A stretch of 5,760 nt of DNA, taken from positions 1 to 5,760 of the forward strand of contig JAUXRT010000480.1 of assembly GCA_030681635.1 (NCBI GenBank). The letters run 5' to 3'. How positions within the stretch are numbered: the first letter of the stretch is position 1; each line of letters begins with the position of its first letter. Origin of the DNA: Reyranella sp. (lineage in GTDB: Bacteria; Pseudomonadota; Alphaproteobacteria; Reyranellales; Reyranellaceae). Below the pieces are notes generated by a model. It was not told the DNA's origin. It did not search any database and saw only the letters and a list, made by a program, of their open reading frames with translations. The position numbers were made by a program, and so were the translations under genes. This document shows, piece after piece, positions 1-5,585 of this stretch.

Positions 1-133
1 GCTCAACAAGCCGATCTACCAGCGCACCGCAGCTTACGGCCACTTCGGCCGCAAGCCTGAGCGCGATGGCGCCTTCTCGTGGGAGCGCACGGATCTCGTG
101 GCTGAGTTGAAGCGGGCGTTCGGCGCGCGCTAA
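1..133 (+). CDS. metK: S-adenosylmethionine synthetase, C-terminal end (partial)
   Basis: The reading frame enters at the left edge (first full codon at 2) and gives 43 residues before a TAA stop at 131-133. It reads LNKPIYQRTAAYGHFGRKPE and continues through a FSWERTD motif. This is the conserved C-terminus of MetK, whose usual form is (R)PIY.(K/Q)TA.YGHFGR...F.WE.TD. MetK is the cytosolic enzyme that makes S-adenosylmethionine from methionine and ATP, with release of phosphate and pyrophosphate. Only the last tenth or so of the usual protein of about 390 residues is present, so active-site residues cannot be checked. The gene appears to end its transcript at the terminator at 281-312, with a repeat element in the 3' untranslated region. 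Confidence 0.93.
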   Translation, partial: LNKPIYQRTAAYGHFGRKPERDGAFSWERTDLVAELKRAFGAR

Positions 134-149
134 GTCTTTCCAAACCTCT

Positions 150-268
150 CTTCCCCTTCGCGGACTCCGCGAAGGGGAAGTGTCCTCGTCTTACGAGGGC
201 GATGGGGTTCATGACCCCCTCCGTCACCGTAAGACGGTGACACCTCCCCCGATGACGGGGAGGGGAAG
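150..268. repeat. REPIN-like element: two inverted palindromic units
   Basis: This 119-bp block lies between the metK stop and its terminator. It consists of two related units in inverted orientation, centred near 210. Each unit has an outer hairpin, then TGTC, a smaller hairpin with a CTT loop, and a G-rich end. The left outer hairpin is a perfect 14-bp stem (150-163 with 167-180, loop ACT); the right one pairs CCTCCCC (243-249) with GGGGAGG (257-263). The inner hairpins are CCTCGT/ACGAGG (184-189/193-198) and GTCACCGT/ACGGTGAC (223-230/234-241). The termini CTTCCCCT (150-157) and AGGGGAAG (261-268) are inverted repeats, as are CGTCTTACG (187-195) and CGTAAGACG (228-236). The centre pairs GGGGT with ACCCC (204-218). 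This is the layout of paired REP sequences, which RAYT transposases mobilise. No transposase is in the window. I recall similar CCTCCCC..GGGGAGG-TGTC elements in Alphaproteobacteria, but I have not searched for copies. Confidence 0.7.
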
Positions 269-280
269 TTGATTCGATAG

Positions 281-312
281 AGGCGCGCGGAGGTCCACTT
301 CGCGCGCCTTTT
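281..312 (+). terminator. Intrinsic terminator of metK
   Basis: A perfect 9-bp GC-rich stem, AGGCGCGCG (281-289) with CGCGCGCCT (301-309), has an 11-nt loop and is followed by a short run of T (309-312). It is the first canonical terminator after the metK stop codon. It would isolate metK from the exporter gene that begins about 60 bp further on. Confidence 0.75.
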
Positions 313-337
313 CATGTGAGGAACATAGCCTAAACAA

Positions 338-365
338 TTGATTCTACGGCAATTTCGGATATTCT
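338..365 (+). promoter_or_regulatory. Possible sigma-70 promoter of the exporter gene
   Basis: TTGATT (338-343) and TATTCT (360-365) each match four of six bases of the -35 and -10 consensus, with a 16-bp spacer. Only about 60 bp separate the metK terminator from the first ATG of the exporter, so any promoter of its own must lie here. The implied transcription start, near 372-374, would fall on the ATG at 374. The match is moderate and could be chance in this locally AT-richer stretch. Confidence 0.3.
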
Positions 366-373
366 CGGGAGGG

Positions 374-2605
374 ATGGCTCCTCTGGAGAATGGCGGCTTC
401 CAGCAATCGGTGTGGGATGGCGAACGCCGCCAACCGATCGATTCCCTCATGCGGGCGCTGCTCTACATCGCACAACAGGTCGGGCGGCCGGTCGGTGAAG
501 CCGACATACGGCGGCTCGCGGTTCTGCCGGTTTCAGGCCTCGACGAGAGTGCCTTCCTGACGGCCGGCAAGCGATTGGGGCTGGAGGCCTATGCCGTCGA
601 TCTCGCCGGCCACGACAACGCCGGGCGGCTGGACGACCTGCCCATGCCGTTTGCCCTGGTCGGTGCGCCCGACCAGCCCGCCTACGTCGTGGTGGCCGGC
701 AGCGGCGGCCAATGGACCGTGCTCGACGTCGTCGAAGGTCGCGTGTGGCGCCTGGCGACCGACGAGGTGATGGCGCTGGGTGCGCGGGCGCTGGTGATGC
801 GCGAGACCGGCGCCCACGAGCGTCGCCAGGAGTGGTACGCGCCGCTGTGGGCCCGGGTGCGGCCGGTCGTGCTGAAGCTCGCGGCGATGTCGTTCGTCAT
901 CAATCTCCTCGGCCTCGCCACGCCGATCTTCATGATGCTGGTTTTCAATGCCGTGATCGGCCACGACGCAATCGGTCGAGACGGGCGGATGGACGCCGCT
1001 GCGACCATGACCATGCTCTGCATCGGCATGGTGATCGCCTATGCCATCGACTTCGCGCTGCGCGTCGCGCGCGGCTGGCTCTCGGCGCGCACCGGCGCGC
1101 GTCTCGACACGATGATGAGCGGCGAGGTGCTGCATCACCTGGTGCAGCTTCCCTATCGCCACTTCGAGCGGACGCCCTCGGGTGTCATCGCCGAACGGCT
1201 GCGCCAGCTCGACGTATTGCGCGGCTTCTTCACCGGCCAGATGCCGGTGCTCGCGATCGACCTCGCCTTCGTCGCGCTCTTCCTGGTGGCCACCTTCGCC
1301 ATCAGCACCACGCTCGGCATCGTCACGACACTGGCCCTGCCGGTGGTGATCGGCGTGTCGCTGGCCACCCATCGTTCCCAGCGCCGGCTCGCCGAGGAGA
1401 ATTTCCAGGCGCTGGCCGCCAAGAGTTCGACCTTGACCGAGACGGTCGCCAATGCCGCCACCATCAAGGCCCTGGGCCTCGAGGCCGAGGTCGAGAAGCG
1501 CTGGCAGGCGCGGGTCGAACAGTCCGCCTGGACCAGCTTCCGCGCCAGCAACCTCGCCAACATCGCCGCCAGCGCCTCCGGCGCGCTCCAGCTCCTGGCT
1601 TCCCTGACGATCGTGGCCATCGGCGTGCACGAGATCCTCGACCATCGCATGACGGTGGGCGCGCTGATCGCGGTCAACATGCTGGCCTCGCGCGCGCTGC
1701 AGCCGATGCGCCAGCTGGTGGTGGCCTGGCAACAGCTCCAGGCGGTGGCGGCGGCCTTCCGGCGGGTAGACGGGCTGATGCGTGAAGCCGTCGAAAGTCC
1801 GGCCGGGGCGCTGGCGCCGATGCCGCCGCTGGTGGGCGACATCACGTTCGAGCGCGTGACCTATCGCCCCGACGATCATGTTCCCGCCGTGCTGCAGGAT
1901 GCCGACCTTGATATCGCCGCTGGCGAGATCCTGGGCATCATCGGGCCGTCCGGATCGGGCAAGACGACGATCGCCAATCTCGTCCAGGGACTGTTCAAGC
2001 CGTCGGGTGGCCGCGTGCTGGTCGACGGCACCGACATCTCGCACATCTCGCCGGCCCAGTTGCGTGCCCAGATCGGCTGCGTGCCGCAGGAGCTGCAACT
2101 CTTCACCGGCTCGGTGCGGGAAAACATCGCCATGGGCGTCACGAACAAGGATCCCGGCCGCGTCGTGGCGGTGGCCAAGTTCGTGGGCGCCCACGATTTC
2201 ATCCAGCGCCTGCCGGAAGGCTACAACACGGTACTGGGGGAGCGCGGGCAGGGGCTGTCGATGGGCCAGCGCCAGCTTCTCTGCATCGCCCGCGCCCTGA
2301 TCCGCAATCCGCGCATCCTCATCCTCGACGAGGCGACCAGCGCCCTCGATCCGGCGACGGAGGAGCAGCTCCTGCGGCAGCTCAAGGCCAACACGCGCGG
2401 CCGCACGGTCATCATGATCACCCATCGCCTGGCGCCGCTCGCCATCGCCGACCGGGTGGCGTTGCTGATGGACGGCCGCATCGAGCGCGTCGGCCCGCCG
2501 ACCGAGGTCATGGCCTATGCCCGCATCCGCATGGCCGAGGCGAGCCGTGGCCGCGGCACGCCGGGCGCGACGACGCACACCGCGTCCCGCGCCATGCTCA
2601 TATGA
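374..2605 (+). CDS. HlyB-type type I secretion / peptide exporter ATPase-permease
   Basis: This is a complete half-transporter ABC exporter that moves a protein or peptide out of the cytoplasm using ATP. Residues are numbered from an alternative in-frame TTG at 338 (755 aa; 743 aa from this ATG). Residues 33-155 form a C39-peptidase-like domain with no cysteine (the first Cys is C228), so it should bind rather than cleave substrate. Six membrane segments lie near 177-205, 222-245, 302-323, 325-345, 408-432 and 437-457, and the loops resemble HlyB (RTGARLD, NMLASRALQP). The ATPase domain is intact: A-loop Y509, Walker A GPSGSGKTT 536-544 (K542), Q-loop Q584, signature LSMGQ 640-644, Walker B ILILDE 660-665 (catalytic E665) and H-loop H696. 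The signature has Met in place of the usual first Gly. The start is uncertain: the ATG directly abuts GGGAGGG (367-373), too close for a normal ribosome site, and the TTG has no well-placed site. No HlyD or TolC gene is adjacent. Substrate unknown. Confidence 0.9.
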   Translation: MAPLENGGFQQSVWDGERRQPIDSLMRALLYIAQQVGRPVGEADIRRLAVLPVSGLDESAFLTAGKRLGLEAYAVDLAGHDNAGRLDDLPMPFALVGAPDQPAYVVVAGSGGQWTVLDVVEGRVWRLATDEVMALGARALVMRETGAHERRQEWYAPLWARVRPVVLKLAAMSFVINLLGLATPIFMMLVFNAVIGHDAIGRDGRMDAAATMTMLCIGMVIAYAIDFALRVARGWLSARTGARLDTMMSGEVLHHLVQLPYRHFERTPSGVIAERLRQLDVLRGFFTGQMPVLAIDLAFVALFLVATFAISTTLGIVTTLALPVVIGVSLATHRSQRRLAEENFQALAAKSSTLTETVANAATIKALGLEAEVEKRWQARVEQSAWTSFRASNLANIAASASGALQLLASLTIVAIGVHEILDHRMTVGALIAVNMLASRALQPMRQLVVAWQQLQAVAAAFRRVDGLMREAVESPAGALAPMPPLVGDITFERVTYRPDDHVPAVLQDADLDIAAGEILGIIGPSGSGKTTIANLVQGLFKPSGGRVLVDGTDISHISPAQLRAQIGCVPQELQLFTGSVRENIAMGVTNKDPGRVVAVAKFVGAHDFIQRLPEGYNTVLGERGQGLSMGQRQLLCIARALIRNPRILILDEATSALDPATEEQLLRQLKANTRGRTVIMITHRLAPLAIADRVALLMDGRIERVGPPTEVMAYARIRMAEASRGRGTPGATTHTASRAMLI

Positions 2606-2623
2606 GAGGGTCGCAAGATATAG

Positions 2624-2653
2624 TTGACGTTTCAGCAGGTTTTTGGCTATATT
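2624..2653 (+). promoter_or_regulatory. Near-consensus sigma-70 promoter downstream of the exporter
   Basis: TTGACG (2624-2629) and TATATT (2648-2653) each match five of six consensus bases, with an 18-bp spacer. It points right, but there is no plus-strand gene ahead of it. The predicted start, near 2660, coincides with the first base of a terminator hairpin. It is either the promoter of a very short RNA or a chance match in the AT-rich stretch after the exporter stop codon. Confidence 0.4.
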
Positions 2654-2659
2654 TCTGAC

Positions 2660-2688
2660 AGGCTGGCGGTGATTGCGCCGGCCTTTTT
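2660..2688 (+). terminator. First tandem intrinsic terminator after the exporter
   Basis: The stem pairs AGGCTGGCG (2660-2668) with CGCCGGCCT (2676-2684): nine pairs, one of them G-U, with a 7-nt loop. Five T residues follow (2684-2688). It lies 55 bp after the exporter stop and would stop transcription from running into the convergent mmcB operon. Confidence 0.75.
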
Positions 2689-2694
2689 CGTTTG

Positions 2695-2726
2695 ACGCCC
2701 GATGGAGCGATCCGCCGGGCGTTTTT
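2695..2726 (+). terminator. Second tandem intrinsic terminator
   Basis: The outer stem is ACGCCCG (2695-2701) with CGGGCGT (2716-2722). Inside it lies a small GGA/TCC stem capped by a GCGA tetraloop (2704-2713), and T residues follow at 2722-2726. It starts six bases after the first terminator's T-run. Both hairpins end in the same GTT/CTT-TTTCGT pattern, which suggests a duplicated terminator. Confidence 0.7.
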
Positions 2727-2783
2727 CGTGGGCCGACATCGGGATCGGGAGCAGACACTGACAAGCCGAAGTCGATGACGTCG

Positions 2784-2886
2784 GTGGCACAGTCGATCAC
2801 GGGGCGATTCACCTTCCGGGTCAACGTCTTGGCTGAGGTTTGTGGCACAGCTGGATAGACAACGCGTGGCACAACGAGCTGTGCCA
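2784..2886. repeat. GTGGCACA repeat cluster with alternative hairpins
   Basis: GTGGCACA occurs three times in direct orientation (2784-2791, 2842-2849, 2866-2873) and once inverted as TGTGCCA (2880-2886). The last copies can form two mutually exclusive stems: TGGCACAGCT (2843-2852) with AGCTGTGCCA (2877-2886), 10 bp with a 24-nt loop; or TGGCACA (2867-2873) with TGTGCCA (2880-2886), 7 bp with a 6-nt loop. It lies in the 3' region between converging genes, so it may affect mRNA 3' ends or bind a protein. No function is recognised. Confidence 0.5.
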
Positions 2887-2906
2887 AAAATCGGCATCTT
2901 TGGCCG
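2886..2906 (-). terminator. Weak possible terminator of the mmcB operon
   Basis: Read on the minus strand, about 12 nt after the mmcB stop, a 4-bp CGGC/GCCG stem with a 7-nt loop is followed by an A and five T residues. The stem is short for an intrinsic terminator. It may work together with the GTGGCACA hairpins just beyond it, or termination may be Rho-dependent. Confidence 0.3.
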
Positions 2907-2917
2907 GCAGAGAGGGC

Positions 2918-3394
2918 CTAGACCAGATCGTCGAAGTCGGGGTCCTCGAGGCGGGCCAGCCGTTCCGAGGCCAGCCGTGCGCAGTCGATCAACAGCGCTT
3001 TGCGGCGGGCGGCGGCGACCGGCCGACGCGGCGGATGGCGCAGGACCTCGCCGCCGTAGGCGTCGGCCACGATCAGGCCGATCTCGTCGGGGATGAGGGC
3101 TTGGGGGAAGTCGACGGGGATGGCGACGTAGAGCTGGTCGCACCAGTCGAGGTAGTCGGGCCATTTGCCGTCGACGCGCCAGTCCTCGATCGACGACTTC
3201 ACTTCGACGATGACGAGTTCGCCGGCGCGGCCGACGGCGAAGATATCGGCGCGCCGTCCGTCGGGCAGCGGCAGTTCGAGCAGGACCGAGTGGCCAGCCT
3301 GGCGCATCAGGCGGCAAGCGCCCCGGCAGACGGCGATGGTGACCTCGGGGCGCGCCTGTCGCGGTGTCGAGGGCAGGAGGGGCGGTGTGTCCAT
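2918..3394 (-). CDS. mmcB: MmcB family DNA repair protein (PD-(D/E)XK nuclease fold)
   Basis: This gene encodes 158 residues and is recognised as MmcB (formerly DUF1052). The family is a restriction-endonuclease-like cytoplasmic protein linked in Caulobacter to survival of mitomycin C damage, that is, repair of DNA crosslinks. The family core is visible as RPEVT near 15-19, E40 in LLELPL, D50 in RRAD, EVK at 64-66, and then KWPDYLDWCD at 77-86. D50 with E64-x-K66 is the expected metal-binding nuclease signature, so the site looks intact. The C-terminal part (LIVADAYGGEVLR, ARRKALL) is also typical. The ATG is the only start downstream of the preceding gene's stop, which lies in the same frame 24 nt upstream. 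There is no clear ribosome site, so translation is probably coupled to the upstream Sel1 gene. No alphaproteobacterial LexA box is visible just upstream. Confidence 0.92.
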   Translation of the reverse strand: MDTPPLLPSTPRQARPEVTIAVCRGACRLMRQAGHSVLLELPLPDGRRADIFAVGRAGELVIVEVKSSIEDWRVDGKWPDYLDWCDQLYVAIPVDFPQALIPDEIGLIVADAYGGEVLRHPPRRPVAAARRKALLIDCARLASERLARLEDPDFDDLV

Positions 3395-3418
3395 GACCGC
3401 GAGGCCGGCGCTGTGTTG

Positions 3419-4621
3419 CTAGGGCTTCGGTGGGTTGAGACGCGGCGGCGCGGGATCGAGCGGCGTCTCCAGCGTCGGCACGAACTTCTGGGCCAGCGCC
3501 TCGGCGCGCTTGCGGTCGCGGTCCGGCATCTGCTCGGTGGTCTTCTCGCGGATCGCGCGGGACTCGGGATGTCCGCCGCGCTCGGCGATGGCCAGCCACT
3601 TGTAGCCTTCGACCGGATCGGCGGGACCGCCGCCGCCGCCGATCAGCATGATGCCCAGCGCATTCTGTGCTTCGGTCAATCCCTGCTGTGCCGCGCGGCT
3701 GTACCAGAGTCGGGCCTGCGCCGGATCCCGGGTGACGCCGGCGCCGGCTACGTAGGCGTTGGCGAGCTTGAACTGGGCCGACGACACGCCGGCGTTCGCG
3801 GCGACTTCGAACCAGGTGATCGCCAGTTTCAGGACCTTGTCGTTCGCGGCCTTGTCGCGCGAGGCGGGCATGCGGGCCGCCATGTCGCCCAGTGCCAGCG
3901 CGGCCTCGGGAACGCCGCTTGTCTGCGCATGCACCAGCCAGCGCTGGGCAGCGACCGGGTCGCGCTTGATGCCGCTGCCGTCGGAAAGCGCCAGGCCGTA
4001 GCGCAAGGCGGCAAACGGATGGCCTTTCTCCGCCGCCTGCCGATAGAGGTCGGCGGCACGGACCAGATCGGCGTTGGCCGGCCCCAGGCTCTCCGACATG
4101 GCACGCCCGAGCGCATAGAGCGCATAGGGGTCGCCGTTCATGGCGGCCTTCTCGAGCCAGGCCCGCGCCTGGATGAGATCGCGCGGCACGCCTTGGCCGC
4201 GCAGGTAGAGCGTGCCGAGATTGAGCTGCGCGCGCTTGTGGCCTTTTTCCGCGGCCCGCTCGAACAGTTCGACCGCGCGCGCCTCGTTGCGCGGCGTGCC
4301 GCCGTCGCCCTGAGCGAAGACCAGCGCCAGCCGATGGGCGCCTTCAGCCGAGCCGGCGTCGGCGGATTGCTGGATCAGCTTCAGGCCTTCGCGCTGGGCG
4401 CCGCGTTCCAGGAGGATGGCGCCCAGCCATGCCGAGGCGTCGCTGTCCGCAGGCGACAGGGCGCGCAGCGCCGATTCGGCGCCGACCAGATCGCCGGCGC
4501 GATAGGCTGTCACCGCCGGGCGCAAGGCCGGCGAGACATCGGCTGCTTCGTTCGATTGGGCGTGCGCGACAGTGGCGGCGGCGAGAAGTGCCGCGAGCGG
4601 CACTGCCCGCCTCGCAATCAT
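3419..4621 (-). CDS. Exported Sel1-repeat (tetratricopeptide-like) protein, 400 aa
   Basis: The protein starts MIARRAVPLAALLAAATVAHA, a typical Sec signal peptide with probable cleavage after AHA (residue 21), so it should be periplasmic. The mature part is about eight Sel1-like repeats of roughly 36 residues (near 55-90, 92-127, 129-163, 165-201, 204-238, 240-280, 282-317 and 318-352), with hallmarks such as AQLNLGTLYLRGQGVPRD and WYSRAAQQG. Residues 352-380 form a charged helix common at the end of this family, and a proline-rich tail follows. Sel1 solenoids bind other proteins; no catalytic site is present and the partner is unknown. The ATG at 4621-4619 was chosen because it begins the signal peptide and overlaps the previous stop as ATGA, implying translational coupling. 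An upstream in-frame start at 4753 would hide the signal peptide and overlap the preceding gene. A TAG stop ends the gene 24 nt before mmcB. Confidence 0.9.
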   Translation of the reverse strand: MIARRAVPLAALLAAATVAHAQSNEAADVSPALRPAVTAYRAGDLVGAESALRALSPADSDASAWLGAILLERGAQREGLKLIQQSADAGSAEGAHRLALVFAQGDGGTPRNEARAVELFERAAEKGHKRAQLNLGTLYLRGQGVPRDLIQARAWLEKAAMNGDPYALYALGRAMSESLGPANADLVRAADLYRQAAEKGHPFAALRYGLALSDGSGIKRDPVAAQRWLVHAQTSGVPEAALALGDMAARMPASRDKAANDKVLKLAITWFEVAANAGVSSAQFKLANAYVAGAGVTRDPAQARLWYSRAAQQGLTEAQNALGIMLIGGGGGPADPVEGYKWLAIAERGGHPESRAIREKTTEQMPDRDRKRAEALAQKFVPTLETPLDPAPPRLNPPKP

Positions 4622-5115
4622 TTGGTCTTGAAGGTGTAGGCCACCGCAGCAGCCTTGGCCTTCTCGATTTCTTCCGGCTTGAGTTCGCGGGCCAACTGCT
4701 CGAACGCCTGAGGCGGCACCTGGACGTTCCAGCGCTCGGCGAGGGCGAGCCACTTGTAGGCCTCGAAGGCGCTCTTCGGCACGCCCTTGGCCTCGGCATA
4801 GGCGCCGGCGATCGGCAGCATCGCCGGCAGGTAGCCGCGCTCGGCGGCGTCGAGCAGCAAGGGTGTCGCCTTGTTGACGTCGTAGAGCTTCGACTCGGGA
4901 TTGCCGTAGACGTAGAGGCCGAGGATGAATTGGGCGCGCGGATCGCGCTCCTTGGCGAGGACCTGAAGTTCCTTTTCCGTCGTCGCCACGTCACCGGCCT
5001 GCAGGGCCTTGAGGGCTTCGTCCAGTCCGGCGGCGGCGGGCTGTGCCCCGATGGCCAGCAGTGCGGCCGCGGCGGGAACGCAGAGAAAGGATCGCAAGGA
5101 ACGGACGGTTCGCAC
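4618..5115 (-). CDS. Exported small Sel1-repeat protein, 165 aa
   Basis: This is the first gene of the minus-strand operon. With a GTG start at 5115-5113 the product begins MRTVRSLRSF and has a hydrophobic run ending QPAAA, a Sec signal peptide with likely cleavage after residue 29. The Cys at 12 is not in a lipobox. The mature protein has about two Sel1-like repeats (near 58-95 and 96-131, with AQFILGLYVYG and AYKWLALAERWN), then a charged helix KPEEIEKAKAAAVAY. The YKWLA-AER motif and final helix match the larger downstream Sel1 protein, suggesting relatedness or a shared partner. The GTG is preceded by GGGAG (5129-5125) at 9-nt spacing. A longer in-frame start at 5319 would place about 68 basic, low-complexity residues before the signal peptide and is unlikely. 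The stop overlaps the next start as ATGA. Molecular role unknown; a periplasmic interaction protein is the likely class. Confidence 0.85.
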   Translation of the reverse strand: MRTVRSLRSFLCVPAAAALLAIGAQPAAAGLDEALKALQAGDVATTEKELQVLAKERDPRAQFILGLYVYGNPESKLYDVNKATPLLLDAAERGYLPAMLPIAGAYAEAKGVPKSAFEAYKWLALAERWNVQVPPQAFEQLARELKPEEIEKAKAAAVAYTFKTK

Positions 5116-5124
5116 GGATAGAGA

Positions 5125-5129
5125 CTCCC
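5125..5129 (-). promoter_or_regulatory. Ribosome binding site that decides the GTG start
   Basis: GGGAG on the minus strand lies 9 nt before the GTG at 5115. It is the only good Shine-Dalgarno sequence near the start of the first Sel1 gene and, together with the signal peptide, fixes that start. Confidence 0.7.
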
Positions 5130-5143
5130 GATAACGATCGCCG

Positions 5144-5160
5144 ATATTGGCGGCCAGTAT
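5144..5160. promoter_or_regulatory. Imperfect palindrome in the Sel1 operon leader
   Basis: ATATTGGC (5144-5151) and GCCAGTAT (5153-5160) form a dyad with seven of eight pairs matching around a central G, 14 bp upstream of the ribosome site. TATTGG also occurs twice directly (5145-5150, 5158-5163). It could be a repressor site or a leader hairpin. Beyond it, 5161-5340 holds only GC-rich sequence with two direct copies of CGGCCGGCGC (5215-5224, 5261-5270) and no credible gene. Confidence 0.3.
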
Positions 5161-5361
5161 TGGTGGAATGCGGGACCGTCTAGCATGGAATTGGGGCCGA
5201 AACACGAGACCGTGCGGCCGGCGCCCGCCCTTCGATTCTCCAGGCAATCGACGATGTTGCCGGCCGGCGCTGACGTTTTCGGTCAGGCGGCAATCAATTT
5301 GCATCGAAAATGCTGGCATTGACCGGCTTTGTGGGACGTAAGTCTTTGATAATACTTGTGA

Positions 5362-5392
5362 ATTATAGGAAAAGAGGGCCGACTAAGGTGAA
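5362..5392 (-). promoter_or_regulatory. Possible promoter of the Sel1-mmcB operon
   Basis: On the minus strand a perfect TATAAT lies at 5367-5362. The best -35 match upstream is TTCACC (5392-5387), four of six bases, with a long 19-bp spacer. A start near 5355 would give a leader of about 240 nt. A second candidate lies further out: TTGACC (5465-5460) and AAGAAT (5443-5438), spacer 16. Neither is conclusive. Confidence 0.3.
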
Positions 5393-5462
5393 ACAGAGTT
5401 ACCCTTTTTGACTATCTGATGCCCGGCATGTGCAGAAATTCTTAGGAATCAGTGGGGTTGGT

Positions 5463-5484
5463 CAAAATCAGATATGCGATTTTG
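5463..5484. promoter_or_regulatory. Perfect palindrome CAAAATC-N8-GATTTTG
   Basis: Seven-base arms, CAAAATC (5463-5469) and GATTTTG (5478-5484), are separated by eight bases. The centre-to-centre distance of 15 bp is in the range of dimeric regulator sites. It overlaps the distal minus-strand TTGACC element (5465-5460), so a bound protein could block that promoter. No specific regulator is recognised. Confidence 0.35.
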
Positions 5485-5585
5485 CAGGTGACGAATGACC
5501 GGGGTATTTGTTAAGTTGCTTTCATAAGAGGCACTGATCTGACTTCGTAATTCATTTCTGAAAGGTATTTCATCCCAGTTTGGCA

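Larger units (their letters stand above)
5341..5580. other. AT-rich intergenic block
   Basis: This 240-bp stretch has 97 G+C (about 40%), against visibly much higher GC on both sides. No open frame longer than about 20 codons is credible in it on either strand. It holds the candidate minus-strand promoters, the CAAAATC palindrome and perhaps a promoter for the structured RNA to the right (a poor TATTTC at 5566-5571, with no good -35). It is best read as a divergent regulatory region; a remnant of foreign DNA is the alternative. Confidence 0.6.

Noticed and set aside
2673..2858. 61-codon plus-strand frame after the exporter
   Set aside because: It begins at TTG inside a terminator hairpin, runs through a second terminator and has no recognisable features.
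2784..2886. TGGCAC elements as sigma-54 promoters
   Set aside because: The -24-like TGGCAC is present, but none of the three copies has GC at the required -12 distance.
533..2887. 784-codon open frame on the minus strand
   Set aside because: It lies fully opposite the well-supported exporter gene and its product is a low-complexity R/H/D/G-rich sequence with no recognisable domain, as expected from the antisense of a GC-rich gene.
3392..3421. Readthrough fusion of the 400-aa Sel1 protein with MmcB
   Set aside because: The TAG stop and the mmcB ATG are in the same frame with eight sense codons between, but the Sel1 protein is exported and MmcB is a DNA enzyme, so a fusion makes little sense. 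Coupled translation explains the spacing.
2598..3599. 333-codon minus-strand frame overlapping mmcB
   Set aside because: Extremely Arg/Ala/Pro-rich translation in a shifted frame across mmcB; a shadow frame.
2840..4639. 599-codon open frame on the plus strand
   Set aside because: It is antisense to mmcB and the 400-aa Sel1 gene, both of which have clear family motifs. Its own product shows none.
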